A stretch of DNA of 64,000 bases from Stentor roeselii (lineage: Eukaryota; Ciliophora; Heterotrichea; Heterotrichida; Stentoridae), in the NCBI GenBank assembly GCA_006503475.1, contig RSEH01000140.1, positions 1-64,000 of the forward strand. The letters are read 5' to 3'. A program made the translations under genes and the position numbers. Below the pieces are notes generated by a model. That model was not told the origin of the DNA. It searched no databases and saw only the letters and a program-made list of their open reading frames with translations. Positions 1 through 11,765 of the stretch are shown piece by piece (the first letter of the stretch is position 1; each line of letters opens with the position of its first letter).

Positions 1-77
1 CCTAACACCCTAACACCCTAACACCCTAACACCCTAACACCCTAACACCCTAACACCCTAACACCCTAACACCCTAA
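1..77. repeat. Macronuclear telomere, (CCCTAACA)n
   Basis: About 9.6 uninterrupted copies of the octamer CCCTAACA (G-strand TGTTAGGG) occupy the extreme left end and stop abruptly before AT-rich unique sequence. The C-rich strand reads inward from the end, as expected for a left chromosome terminus. This octamer is the heterotrich (Stentor/Blepharisma) telomere as I know it. Confidence 0.95.
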
Positions 78-1788
78 TATCTTATCCATCTAAAATGCAA
101 ATAATTCAAGAATTATTAAAGGAGAATCATTTCTTTGGATAGACATACAGGTCAACATTGTCCTATGTCAGTCCTGAATCCTTATCCTGATTCAACCTAG
201 AACTAGATATTGATTCATAATAAGCTTTAAAATTCTCACGAATGATGATCATATAACCAAATTAAAACAACTAAGCCTGAAAATCTGTGGCGATAAGAAT
301 TAGGTCATTGGATGACTGATCCAAAAAACCTAGAAATAATTAAAACTAATAATTTTAAATTCTGAAATATTGAACTTTAGTTGTATAGATGTCTGACTCT
401 GCGATATTGATAACATCAAGGTTTGATCCTAATAATTTATAACAGTAAAACCAATGATTCAAGGTTAAGTATGACTACAATGATACACAAATATTAATTA
501 CATTATTAAGCCAAATTTATTGAATTTATTATGTTTTCCTTTTTTTAAATTCAAACAGAATGTGGGTTTAGTCAAGCTGGATTAGCACTGCTACTTTAAT
601 TCAAATCAATTGATTAATATTGGAACATATGACTTATTTAATGACTAAAAAAATGAATATATAAATTAGCGATAGGATTTGGGGAATGAACCTAAGTCTA
701 ATCTATTACTCTAAGTAATCTGATACTAATTAAGAAAAATTTGAGTTTCAAAGATTTTTTTTTTTTTTTTATAATATTAGATTAATAGGATGAATCTTAA
801 ATGCATGATAAATTATAATAGGCTTAAACAATCTCAAAGCCTCTGTATTAAGTTTAACCCTATTATTTAATGAATCTTTGGATTTTATGCTTTTTAGAAT
901 TTTAATTTATCTTAAAATATAAATATCAAAATACATTTTTAAACTGAACTAGAATGTTAATTGTAATTTTTAGAATATGATTCCTAGTTCAGGTTTAATA
1001 TTTATATTAGCTAGATTTCTAACTTATCTAAAAATTACTTGAATTTTAATTCAATCTTGGATATCTGCTCAGAAATACTTGAAAAATTATAAATTTCGAT
1101 GTTTCCATGACTTCAAAATTTATAAGGATGATTTATAGATATAAATATATTATTCGAAATTTTCCTATAGGCATACATATTATATAACTCAGGCGGATGA
1201 TTAATTAAAGACTAAATAATTATCCTTACCCTCTCAAAATTATATGTAGTTTATAATTTTATATAGGTAATTACAATTTTAAAATAACTAAATAAGGAAA
1301 TTTAATACTATTCAATCTGCAATTTCAATATTTATCCTAGGATTTGAAATAATATATCAGTCTGGTATATATTAAGTAATAGGCTATGAAATAAATGCTA
1401 GAATCTATTTTACTATTGAAATCCTGATAATATAACGAAAATAATAAATCGAACACAAATTCATCAAATATTTAATGTGAAGCAATCTGAAATATAATTT
1501 CGAGTTAAATTACTTCGTGAGAGTATTATCAAAATTATAGATACAATCTCACAAAATTGAAAATTTAGATAATTTCTACTAACATAACCAATAATCACAA
1601 CTAATTCATACATCCATAAAAAATGAAATTAATCAAAATCATAATATATAAGAAAAATTCTCTAAAGTGAATCTCTAAATTTTCAATAATATAAATCAAT
1701 TAAATAATGTTTTAACATAAGATTTTGAATTTGTATGAATCTATTAATAAACATTTTCTTATTCAGATGAATCTAATCTAACTTTTAT
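78..1788. other. AT-rich subtelomeric spacer
   Basis: No convincing ORF, RNA gene or tandem array is visible. The stretch is very AT-rich and includes a T-run near 756-770. The first gene ends at 1789 with its 3' end toward the telomere. Confidence 0.6.
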
Positions 1789-3609
1789 TTAAGACTTTTC
1801 CTTCAAAGCAGTAAATTTCTTGAGACTCGCCCTCAAAAAAATGCAAGCCAATAAATAATTGCAAACGAAATGAATCAAACTGATCAACAGATTTTTAGAA
1901 ACTTCTCGATGATATTTAAATTTTTCTTGTGGGCTTGGGTAAATATCATCATCATAGTCAAGGTCTTGATACTCATTTTTCATGGCTGCATCTCTTAAAA
2001 ATAAAATAGGGGACAAAAATCTCAGCCATGCAGTAACCTCTGGGCCAGCCTCAGGATTCGTATAAACTCCTGAGAACACGTAAGCAACATTAATTAGAAC
2101 AGAACTAAATGTCATAACAAACACAGGATTTTGAGATATTGCTCCGGCAAGACAGCCTATAATGATTCCTTGAAAATAGCAATTTAAAATGACTAGAAAG
2201 AATACCCACATTTTATAATCATGCTCGTGGTTCATATTGACAAAATGATAAGGAGCTATGGACATAAGAATGCAAGTAATGATTGCAGCTGGAATTTCAG
2301 TCAGAATTTTGAATGTTAAATAACTTTGGACAGTGTAAAGATTATCCTGTATTTCTTTAATGATTATTTTTCGTTCATGGCTTATGGTCAAGGCTAAAGT
2401 ATAAACTGAAATGATCAAACAAGTTGTAAGGACTCTTATAATAAATCCTCTACGGTTTTCTATACCTTCACTGTCTAAGCCAAGATCTTGATATAAAAGT
2501 GCATTCATAAATGAATAAAAAATCAATTGAACAACTCTTATTTTGCACTGAATAGGATTCCTTTTTAAACTTATGATTTCTCTCCATATCAAAAGTTTGA
2601 CGATACTCAAAAATGAAGCTGGTGCTTCATCAACTTCATTCAGGGTCTCTAACCGGATGAAAGAGTGACCCATTAAGGTGCTTTTTTGGAATTCATAAGC
2701 ATTTTTGAGCTTCATCATAGTATCTAGTTCTTTCTCTGTTAAATGATTTTTATCTTGAATATGAATAACTTGCATGTAGAAATCAGGAGGGTTTATTAGT
2801 TTAGGGACCTCAAAGCCGAGGCTAGAAAAGTAATTCAATGACTCACTAGCTGTGCCTTGATAGAGAAAACATCCTTTTTGAATCAAAATCAGTTTGTCAA
2901 TCATTGAAAAGATCTCAAATCCTGGCTGATGAATAGTTATAAGGACAGTCACTCCAGATTGGCAAATTTCCTTGAGACATCCAACAACCGTTTTAGCCAA
3001 AGTACTGTCAAGACCCGAGGTAGGTTCATCGAGAATCAATACAGAAGGACTGCAAATGAGTTCTCCAGCGATAGCGACTCTTCTCCTCTCTCCACCTGAG
3101 AGTCCTCTGAATAATTTTCCGCCAATAGGGCATGAGGCTACATTAGTCAGTCCAAATCTCTGAAGAATCAAGTTGATTTTTTTTTCTATTATATCATTAG
3201 GATTGTTTTTTCTTAGTTTAAGTTGAAAATAAAGAAATTCATAAGCAGTCATTGATTCATGTAAAATGAATTCTTGATCTAAAAAACGGATATATTTCGA
3301 CCTGTTCACTTCATTCAAGTCTTCTCCATTCAATTTAATCGAACCAAAGACCTCAAGGTCGCTTTGGAGGTCTATCGTTGCTGATAGAATCGAAAGTAAT
3401 GAGCTTTTGCCCGAGCCTGACTCTCCCATGATCACTGTAATTTCCCCTGGCCTTGCTGAACCTGAAAGATTTTCAAGAATTTTAATTGAACCTTCGCTGC
3501 TTTTGGCAATTAGGTTTATGTTTTCCCATTCAAGTTCTATCTTATCAATGGTTAGCAGGTCTTTTGAATTTTCGAGCAGGGAATTCAATTCTTCGTCCGA
3601 ATTCCACAT
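1789..3609 (-). CDS. ABCG-type (White/Scarlet family) ABC half-transporter
   Basis: An intact 606-residue ORF has the order typical of ABCG half-transporters, with the nucleotide-binding domain first and the membrane domain second. Visible motifs are Walker A GESGSGKS (residues 62-69), signature LSGGE (170-174), Walker B and D-loop VLILDEPTSGLD (190-201), and H-switch His227 in TIHQPG. The C-terminal half (from about 365) has about six hydrophobic segments. The length matches the usual 600-650 residues. Half-transporters of this family dimerise and export lipids or small hydrophobic molecules across the plasma or an internal membrane; the substrate cannot be read from sequence. It is the most telomere-proximal gene and is transcribed toward the telomere. 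No intron is needed and the first ATG gives a sensible start. Confidence 0.93.
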   Translation of the reverse strand: MWNSDEELNSLLENSKDLLTIDKIELEWENINLIAKSSEGSIKILENLSGSARPGEITVIMGESGSGKSSLLSILSATIDLQSDLEVFGSIKLNGEDLNEVNRSKYIRFLDQEFILHESMTAYEFLYFQLKLRKNNPNDIIEKKINLILQRFGLTNVASCPIGGKLFRGLSGGERRRVAIAGELICSPSVLILDEPTSGLDSTLAKTVVGCLKEICQSGVTVLITIHQPGFEIFSMIDKLILIQKGCFLYQGTASESLNYFSSLGFEVPKLINPPDFYMQVIHIQDKNHLTEKELDTMMKLKNAYEFQKSTLMGHSFIRLETLNEVDEAPASFLSIVKLLIWREIISLKRNPIQCKIRVVQLIFYSFMNALLYQDLGLDSEGIENRRGFIIRVLTTCLIISVYTLALTISHERKIIIKEIQDNLYTVQSYLTFKILTEIPAAIITCILMSIAPYHFVNMNHEHDYKMWVFFLVILNCYFQGIIIGCLAGAISQNPVFVMTFSSVLINVAYVFSGVYTNPEAGPEVTAWLRFLSPILFLRDAAMKNEYQDLDYDDDIYPSPQEKFKYHREVSKNLLISLIHFVCNYLLACIFLRASLKKFTALKEKS

Positions 3610-6600
3610 TTTAATTTAGTCATGCTACGCTCTCTGAGGAGACTTTAAGGATAGAAAAGAAAAAAAATCACTTTGAGAGTATCATTGATTGATTTTTATT
3701 AGAGTTATAATTAAAATTGAAGTTTAGGTTTGAACATAAGATAATTTATTATATTTAAAAAATGCTAAATAAACTTTCAATTGATAATTTGGATAAGATT
3801 AATATAACCAGTGTAAACTTTGACTATGATACCTATTCAACCAGTATTGATATGAGAAATAACTCATCAAATCTAAATAATTTAACATTTTCCACTGATT
3901 AAAGAGAGATCATAAATTATTACTCATACTAACTTTTAATTAACGTAATCTGATGATCTCATCACAGAATTTGGATCAACCGTTAAAGAAACAAATTATT
4001 ATTAGCAAGTAATTAAGATTTTTTAAGTTTGAATTTAAATTTTAATTGAAATAAGAATTTAAACAACTATCATTCAATTTAATGAATAAATTCTTTTATG
4101 CCTTATCAATAAAAGATTTTTGAATATTAAAAGGAAAGAATGATAATATAGATTAAATTTACGCTTTTATATTGGCGATGGGCTAGGGCATAGTATTCAA
4201 ATAGTGCCAAGTGCCTGCATTCATAAATTGAATTTAAGCCTGGATTCAGTTTGACTTAGGACTATAACGACTGTATTTTAAAATGCAATTAATACTAAAA
4301 GTATCCAATTAGTGTTATTAAATAAATGCACTCAAATTTCTTGAGTTTATTCAAAATTTATTTGAAAAATCTAATTATGTGTAATTTACAAATAAAGTAA
4401 CTACAACAAATATTGTCAATTAATGTTGTCCTACTTTGAGGAAAAATTAATAATAGATTGATGTTTCAAACTCTAATTAATAACTAATTATAATTTGTTA
4501 AATTACGATAAATTTACCTGATTTTTCATAAAATAGAGCCTATAGCATCTTCAGTCTGGTTTAAAATTACAATATATAATTCAATATTATTTAAAAATGA
4601 ATTCATTTATCAGTAAAATAATACTATGCTAAAAGTAAAATTTTATTGATAACCTTTAAACTTAATTCTTTCTTCGCAAAAATCAAATAGAGTTTTAGGT
4701 TTAAAACTCTTGTGCCAATATTTAATTTATATTATTCTAAGAATTGTTACTAAAACGAATTAATATTCTTATTGAATCCTATAAATCTAAGACCATTTTG
4801 AATTATTACATACAAATAGAGATATTCAAGTAATTTAAAAGAAATATGATTCAGTGTCTATAAGAAACTTACAATGATTAAGTTATTTTTTCTGGATTCG
4901 AAAACTTTCAAAGACATTCTATCCGGAACCATGAACTCATTGAGTTTAGGATTTTGATTCTCTTTTTTTTTTTCGGTTTGCCTGACATAAAAAATCTTTG
5001 ATTATAAAAAAAATCAACCAACTCTGTTTCAGTTTTTGTTCAATTTATAATTACAAATTCTTTCTAATTCGAATAATCCAGATACTAAGTTGAAAAGAAA
5101 TAACATCAACTGTTGAATAAACCTAAAATCTTATTATCCTTAAATCTTGCATAAAGAAAAGAATTTAATTGAATTTATCACGATAAACCTTCTTGAAATC
5201 ATGGTAGAAAAGGATTTTATTTGTTAATTAGTTTGAAAACTTAAAGATTTTGTCTCTTTTTCACATCCCTGAATTGATACTCTCTCCCGTCCTTTGACGT
5301 TGCTAGGAAATGAAGTAAGGTGCTTGTTTTTTATTTTGCTATTCGATTATTATTGGCTAAAGAGTAAAAACAAATCTTCGATTCTTCAACAAAATTCTTT
5401 ATAAGATGTCCTTCCCGAGTTCCTAAAATAATTTCTGAAGAGTTTTTGTTGAATTTGAAACTTATCGATTAGACAGTACCAAGTCTAAGAGTCTTGGTGA
5501 CTAATCTTTCAGGGACATTGATTAATAAAATAGCTTTAATCTCAGCTGAAACAACAAAAAGTCTATTATTTGAAATTTCTACAGATAAAATCGAAGTTGA
5601 ATTTCAAGGTAAATTGAAAATTTCATCAGTTTCAAGATAGTGAAGATCTAAATATCTCACTGGGTTGAGAATGCAAACAATAATGATTTAATATAAAATT
5701 TGAAATATTTTTTCAGATGAGTCATTGAGTTATGCATATTCAAATGAGCAGACTAAGCTCACAGTTTTTCAATTCAAACAATAAAATATATATGATTTCA
5801 AATCATTTCCATTCAAAAAGCTAATTATCGGTACTCTTATTACGAATGATTCAGAATTTATATAAATACACTTTATCAATTGATGTAACCTTTATAAATG
5901 CATTAAAATCTAACAATTATGAATGAGGCTTTCCAATATATAAGATTGGATTATATCGGGAAAAAAACAATCAAATTCAAATGATATTGATATTGAATAT
6001 AATATATTTAAGTGATTATTAGAAATATATTATCTCAAGCATCCTTTATGATTGTATGAAATTTTGAAAAAACTTAATCAAATAATCTACAACTTCTGAG
6101 CTTTTAATTAAGAAACAATAAATTGGTAAGATTCAAAAATTTATTGTGGTTAGATTGAAGTAGATACACAAAAGCAAATTCGATCAAAGAAAATAGAATA
6201 AAAGTCACTAAATAATTGACTTGAAGTTCTGAGAGAATTTCTTAAAATAGTTTAGTTAATTTAAAATTAAAGTATGTAAAACCTTATTTTATATAGAAAG
6301 ATACTATTTACCTTGCTCAATTATTATTCCAATTTTGATAAGCCTATATAAAATATTTTAAAACAAATAACATCATAAAGCTTTTACCACTAAAGAATCC
6401 TTTTAAAATATTTGACTAGCTTTTAATATAAGACTCATAGAATCATATGACTAAAAAAAGGAACATCAAAGGTGGCGTTTGTAGTAACTCCTGCTGTCGA
6501 AGGGCCAAAAGCATTCTTACTGGTACCGTTTTCTCTTGTCTGTCTTAAAAAAGGTCTAAAGAAACCCAGAGCAGGCAGCTCACCATATCATCTCGCCGGA

Positions 6601-7860
6601 CATTAGTTTTTTCGATTGCCCAAAGAATCACTTCCGAAGAGTTGCCAAACCATCTATCTGACCTTCTTAGGGGTTCAAGTTCAAGAAAAAGGATGTAATA
6701 TTAAAGAGAGATATCGAAAGCCTCTTCCATAAATATTTGATCACCATTAAGATTAATTAACTAAATTTTCTTTTCTTCAATACAATATTATAAATCAAAG
6801 CATTTAATGAATAGATTTTATGAAACTTGTACTAACCTCATTATTTACAATTGAAAAATTTAATATATTCACCCATAATAGAAGGAAAAAAATATAATAT
6901 TGTATTCATTTAGTTAATCCTCAGGAATCTTATAAAGACTAAATCTTCATAAGCTTATAAGGCTTTAGAACGAATATGTAAATTTATTAGATATTTTTTT
7001 AGTAATCATAATTTTTTGGTGATTTTGGATTGGTAGTTTATCGATAATTTATTTTATTTACAATCTATGATTCTAAAACTCAAGAATTATATATATTTCA
7101 ATTAATTCAAAATTAATCAATCAGAGGTGATTTTCTGTAATTTATATAATTAAAAATTTGAATAAATCCATTATTAAGCTTTAAATTTGATCAATCTAAC
7201 TTATAAATACATGTATATAATTAGAATTGTGAATTTATATGATCAATTAATGAATTTAGTAAATGTATGCTAATTTGGATTTTTTAGTAGCTAGATTTTA
7301 AAGATTTATATTCAATTATTTGTTCGAAGTTATTTCGAGAATTTAAAATAAAAGTTTGGATTATTCATCTTTTCTTATATATTTCCCTTTTTATCATTTA
7401 CTAAATCAGATATTCTAAAAAAGAAGACCTAATATATAGTCAATTTATTTCTTATTTAGAAATCAATTACAGACCAACTTAGTCCGTAAACTATTCACAT
7501 CAAACAACAAAACAAAGTAAATATAAATTTCGGAATATTCTGTGAAAATATTAAGTCTTGAAACCTATATCCTTATAATAAAGGAATTTTGTTTCTAGAA
7601 GGAATGTTCATTTTCTATATATAAATCTCCATATAAAAAAAATTTAGTTTCTAGAAGGAATTTCATTTTTAATATGTTAACCCCACATAGGTGAATTTTA
7701 GGAATATTCTCATTAGAGAGAGGGTAATTTTAATCGGAATGAGTGTAATTACCATTTGTGCTAAATCATCAATTTAAATTTGACCTTTAGCTTCTTCATT
7801 CTTATCAACTAATTATTTTTCTGTTCAAAATTGTACTTATCAAAAAGGAGAGAAATATAA
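3610..7860. other. Long AT-rich spacer with a GC-richer island
   Basis: About 4.25 kb without an intact gene. Two sub-regions stand out. A short open segment at about 5478-5638 could be a gene relic. A distinctly GC-richer island lies at about 6465-6690 and is listed separately. The rest is AT-rich with no tandem structure I can see. Confidence 0.5.
6447..6695. ncRNA. Candidate non-coding RNA or decayed gene (GC-rich island)
   Basis: About 230 bases of clearly higher GC content sit inside a 4-kb AT-rich spacer. The plus strand contains GGTGGCGTTTGTAGT near 6471 and a B-box-like GGTTCAAGTTC near 6673. Read on the minus strand, the island runs into a T7 stretch (complement of 6449-6455) that could be a pol III stop. 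I could not match it to U1-U6, U3, RNase P/MRP or SRP RNA with confidence, and the strand is undecided. An eroded protein fragment is equally possible. Confidence 0.2.
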
Positions 7861-8976
7861 ATGGGTTCTCAAAACTCAAAGATAGGTGGTGTGAAGATAG
7901 AGCTGGAAAAATTCATAGGAATTTCAGGGCAGCTCTTAAAAGGGCAGATCCACATATCTTTGAAAGAACAGGTGAAGCCATGTGATTTGACACTTATATT
8001 TAAAGGTGTCGAAAGAACTCATTGGAGCGAGCAGCAAGGGAAAAATCGAGTTACCTATTCAGGAAAATCAGTAATTACCAAAGTAAAATATCTTCTGCAC
8101 TCTTGGACTGAGCCTATCTCACCATGTGACATAACAGTCCCTTTTGAGTTTGTTAGTCCGACTGACATTCCAGAAACATTGCAGTACCTAGGAAGTAGAT
8201 CAAAGCGGGCAGTAGTTGAGTATTACTTTAAGGCAATTTTAAAAAATCAAGATGTGAAGCTGATGGATAAGCAAAATATTTACCTTGCTGGTGCCCATGC
8301 ATACGATAGAATTATCTGTCAACCAAAAGTAGCCAAACTTGTAAGTTGGTGCTGCTTTAAGAAAGGAGAAATAGGTATGAATCTCAGATGGATCAATGAG
8401 ATTTACGTGAATGGAAGCCCAATAGAATGCGAATTGATGATCGATAACACAAAATGTTATTCTGATATCAAGGCAATTACTGCTGAATTATACTTCAGTA
8501 TCAGCGTACTCAGTGACTCTTATCGAGGTTCATTATTTAGAGAAAGACTTATGAAGTCCACTTATAATGTTGCTGTTCCTAGCGGTCAAGTTTTAAACGA
8601 ATCTAATCCAGCCAAATTCAAATTCGATTTATCGCAAACACCAAAAGCTGGTCAGTTTTTAAATATCCATACTTCTGCATCTCAGCTGATAACTACCAAC
8701 TTCTTTGTAGACTTTTATTTAGAAACTGGACTTCACTGTTTGTGTTGCGGAGATAAACCGGTGTATAGTTCAATATTTATTGTAAGACCTTTGGTTAATT
8801 TTCAATCTACTCCCGCTGTTGAATTACCTCAAGGATGGCAACCTACTGTATACGGAACTGTTTCCCTCGTCTATCACCCAAGAGACGAAAATTGTGAAAA
8901 AGGTGAAACCCAAAAGCTAAGTCAATATAGAAGTATAAGCAAAGGAAATGAAACCCATATATTAGAAAGTAATTAG
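7861..8976 (+). CDS. Arrestin-like domain protein
   Basis: A 371-residue protein is predicted to be almost all beta-strand, in two halves (about 11-165 and 180-335) that fit the paired arrestin N and C sandwiches. The opening residues VKIELEKFIGISGQLLKG followed by QIHISL match the start of arrestin N domains. Arrestin-domain (ARRDC/alpha-arrestin) proteins act as adaptors for receptor and membrane-protein traffic. The N-terminus MGSQNS is a plausible N-myristoylation signal, which would place it at a membrane. I see no PPxY motif in the short C-terminal tail. The gene is isolated, with 4.2 kb of spacer before it and 0.7 kb after. A Vps26-like member of the same fold is the main alternative. 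Confidence 0.7.
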   Translation: MGSQNSKIGGVKIELEKFIGISGQLLKGQIHISLKEQVKPCDLTLIFKGVERTHWSEQQGKNRVTYSGKSVITKVKYLLHSWTEPISPCDITVPFEFVSPTDIPETLQYLGSRSKRAVVEYYFKAILKNQDVKLMDKQNIYLAGAHAYDRIICQPKVAKLVSWCCFKKGEIGMNLRWINEIYVNGSPIECELMIDNTKCYSDIKAITAELYFSISVLSDSYRGSLFRERLMKSTYNVAVPSGQVLNESNPAKFKFDLSQTPKAGQFLNIHTSASQLITTNFFVDFYLETGLHCLCCGDKPVYSSIFIVRPLVNFQSTPAVELPQGWQPTVYGTVSLVYHPRDENCEKGETQKLSQYRSISKGNETHILESN

Positions 8977-9719
8977 GATAGTTAAACAGTAGTATAGTCA
9001 CTATATCATAAATTACTAGAATAATTTAAAAAATTCAAAAGTCTATAAACAATATTCGATAGATTTTGTTTAACTTAAATATATACATAGAAGACTTAAA
9101 AGAGTATATATCATTAATAGTATCAATGAATAGTATACATAAAAATTATAAGTGATACGATTTAATAAATACGATAATCTTAAGAAAAATAATTTTTAAA
9201 TTTCTTTTATCATAATTCCTACAATGAATTCTTATTTAGTCTTAGTTAAACTATTCATTTTCTTCTACACAAGGATAAACTTTTTTAAAATTCTTCAATA
9301 TCAACCTATTTTAATAAATATTTCTTATAGTGAAATATCTAAGCTTATATGAGACTCAGCTAAATTCATAATGTAAGATGATGAAAATAATTAAGACCTC
9401 AAGGTGAAATGCGAGCCAGAATCAAACAAGATAATTTAAGAATTATTAAAGTATTTTCTGATATTCTCCTATTAACTTTATGGTTTGTTTCAGCGCTTTG
9501 CTCATTAATCGTAACAAAGGCAAAATAATCAGTAAGTACTCGAATATCCAAAATTCTTTACAAGAAATACTTTGATTTTGATGCTCGTTTTACAAAGCAT
9601 TCAGAATACGAAATTTAATTAATTACAAATTCAATTTTTAAAAGAAAGGCACTGAATCTTAATAATCTTCAGTAAGGAAATTGAAGTTTTAACAAATCTA
9701 TTCAAACATAAATGACAAA
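8977..9719. other. AT-rich spacer between convergent genes
   Basis: This stretch separates the 3' ends of the arrestin-like and ion-channel genes. I see no ORF, RNA gene or repeat. Confidence 0.5.
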
Positions 9720-11765
9720 CTAATTGACAGTAAAATTATTACTAACCAGGACTGTACTGCTTCTTTCTTTCCTTGAATTCCCAATATTTATAACTGGAGG
9801 TTTAACAATTACCTTTGGCTCATCATCGCTTTCACTATCATAAACTTCAATTTTAAGTTTTTTCTTTTTCTTATAAATTTGCAGGTAGTTCATTTTAATC
9901 ATTTTCTCAATTCGATTTTTTTCTACATCACCATACTCCATTTCATATCCTTTTGCATTTCTAAGCCGATAATCACGAATTTTCTTATTTTCTTCGTAAA
10001 CCTGTTTTCGAGGGACAACAAAAGATTTGCGACATGCCCTATTCCTCTTATTTTGATACATTCTCATGATCTTCTGAATCGAGACTTTGAATGATCCAGA
10101 AGGACACTCAGGGGCGACATGCCCATTAACCCTACAAAAGTAGCATTTAACACCTAAAGCTGCAAGTCCGTATTTTGAAAAGTTTCTGAAAATAACTTCT
10201 CCTTTTTCTTTGTCCTTTGGAAGGTTTTGAGTTACTTGTTCATAGTCAAAGCGACTTAAAGAAAACAATTCGCTGAATCCGATAGATCTGGCAGAAGCTC
10301 TTCTCGGAGTTTTTGTGAAAAAAGCGATTTCACCGAATGAGTTACCTTCAGTTAGTTCTATAAAGACTGTCCTGGTCAGTCCATGGAAAATTTCGACTTT
10401 TCCCAAGATAATGAAGAATAAATTAGTGCTGAGTTCTTCTTCTTTTATGATCATGTCGAACGGAGAATACATTTCAATAGTCATTCTTTCACCAAGTGCT
10501 TTTTTGCACGCTGCTGAGTAACTCACAAAGTTGCTGACTTTCATTAGCACGTATCCTCGAACCACTAAATTTACATGTACTCTCAAAGGAGCAGATAATA
10601 CAGATAAAAGTTGTTCTTCACCCAGAACCTTCACTTTCGACATTTGAATCAGATGTCGATAATAATTAAGCACCTTTCTCCTTAACTTAGAAGGTAATTT
10701 CTTAGCATTTGAGTACTTTTTGAATCTCATCATGACATCATGGTAGAAATTTTGTTTTTCGTTGTAAACTGAAATGATAGTTTCAAGACTTCCAACAAAG
10801 TACCCCATTAGTCCTGAGGTGCAGATCATCATGATAGTAGCGACAAGTCTTTCATTCGTCGAGGCTAGTTTAGTATCACCAAAGCCGACCGAAGTGACAG
10901 TCTGCACAGCTCGATGTAAAAAATGAAGATGTTTTGTGCGATTCGATGTCCAATTATTTTCTAAGTTAAATCCTGTTTCGTTTCCTTCAATATATAATAA
11001 GTTTGAAATACATGCTGCAGTATGAATGCAAAAAGAAACAATAAAGCTTGTTATAAAGAAGTTGGTGATACTATGAACCAAGGTATATGCAAATAAATAC
11101 TGAAATTTATAAACAATTCTCTGAAACTTCAGAATTTTTAGAAGTTTCAGCAACCAGAATAATCGGTATAAACGATTAGAAGAAAATACTGAGTCTTCTG
11201 GGTGTTTTAATGATATTGATGGGAAAATTAATTCAAATGGAATGCCAGAAAGAAAATCTAGAGGAAACCACGTTTTTAAGTAGTTTTTTATTATTTCACT
11301 GCGAATAATGATTATGTGTCCTTTTTTTGAATAAGCAGTGTTAGCCTGGACGATCAAGTCAACTACAAATAGAATATTTACTGTTCTATATAATGGGTTC
11401 AGACCTAAATCTTCATTGTAACTCAATGAAAAGGTTATTGTAAAGCAGATAGTTACTGATAGTGCTAGAATTATCAGATCCCATATGAGTTTTTTATAAG
11501 AATCTGCAGATATGATATAATTACCTTGAGTAAGATTGTGATTGATGTGAGTTACTTCGTTACCTGGGAAAAATGTGTGCTTTTCAAATGTTGAACTTCT
11601 TTTTTGTGAGAGAGAAGCTCTTTTGCCGAACTGTTTTGTTGGAAGTCGTTTTATTGAAGTGATTAATGATCGTTTAGCCCACCAATATTTATTTGATGAT
11701 TGATTCTCTATATCAGTCTTGTGAGTAACCTTTGATTCCATTGTTATCAAGAAATTCAATCTCAA
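9720..11765 (-). CDS. Voltage/cyclic-nucleotide-regulated K+ channel (CNBD family) with CCHC zinc knuckle
   Basis: A 681-residue channel subunit. It has six hydrophobic segments between about 93 and 335, with a positively spaced S4 (about 198-220). The pore filter TSVGFGD (291-297) is close to that of EAG/KCNH channels. A C-linker follows, then a cyclic-nucleotide-binding fold (about 412-530) with the phosphate cassette FGEIAFFTKTPRRASA (478-492). After the binding fold lies CYFCRVNGHVAPEC (541-554), a perfect CX2CX4HX4C zinc knuckle, then a very basic tail. The family forms tetrameric cation channels gated by voltage and cyclic nucleotides; in ciliates such channels shape ciliary and cell-body potentials. 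Met1 or Met9 could be the start. Selectivity for K+ is inferred from the GFGD filter. Confidence 0.88.
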   Translation of the reverse strand: MRLNFLITMESKVTHKTDIENQSSNKYWWAKRSLITSIKRLPTKQFGKRASLSQKRSSTFEKHTFFPGNEVTHINHNLTQGNYIISADSYKKLIWDLIILALSVTICFTITFSLSYNEDLGLNPLYRTVNILFVVDLIVQANTAYSKKGHIIIIRSEIIKNYLKTWFPLDFLSGIPFELIFPSISLKHPEDSVFSSNRLYRLFWLLKLLKILKFQRIVYKFQYLFAYTLVHSITNFFITSFIVSFCIHTAACISNLLYIEGNETGFNLENNWTSNRTKHLHFLHRAVQTVTSVGFGDTKLASTNERLVATIMMICTSGLMGYFVGSLETIISVYNEKQNFYHDVMMRFKKYSNAKKLPSKLRRKVLNYYRHLIQMSKVKVLGEEQLLSVLSAPLRVHVNLVVRGYVLMKVSNFVSYSAACKKALGERMTIEMYSPFDMIIKEEELSTNLFFIILGKVEIFHGLTRTVFIELTEGNSFGEIAFFTKTPRRASARSIGFSELFSLSRFDYEQVTQNLPKDKEKGEVIFRNFSKYGLAALGVKCYFCRVNGHVAPECPSGSFKVSIQKIMRMYQNKRNRACRKSFVVPRKQVYEENKKIRDYRLRNAKGYEMEYGDVEKNRIEKMIKMNYLQIYKKKKKLKIEVYDSESDDEPKVIVKPPVINIGNSRKERSSTVLVSNNFTVN

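Noticed and set aside
6465-6690. SRP RNA gene
   Set aside because: GGTGGCG, TGTAGT and GAGCAGG recall parts of SRP RNA, but the island is too short, the helix-8 loop does not fold properly and the two halves do not pair.
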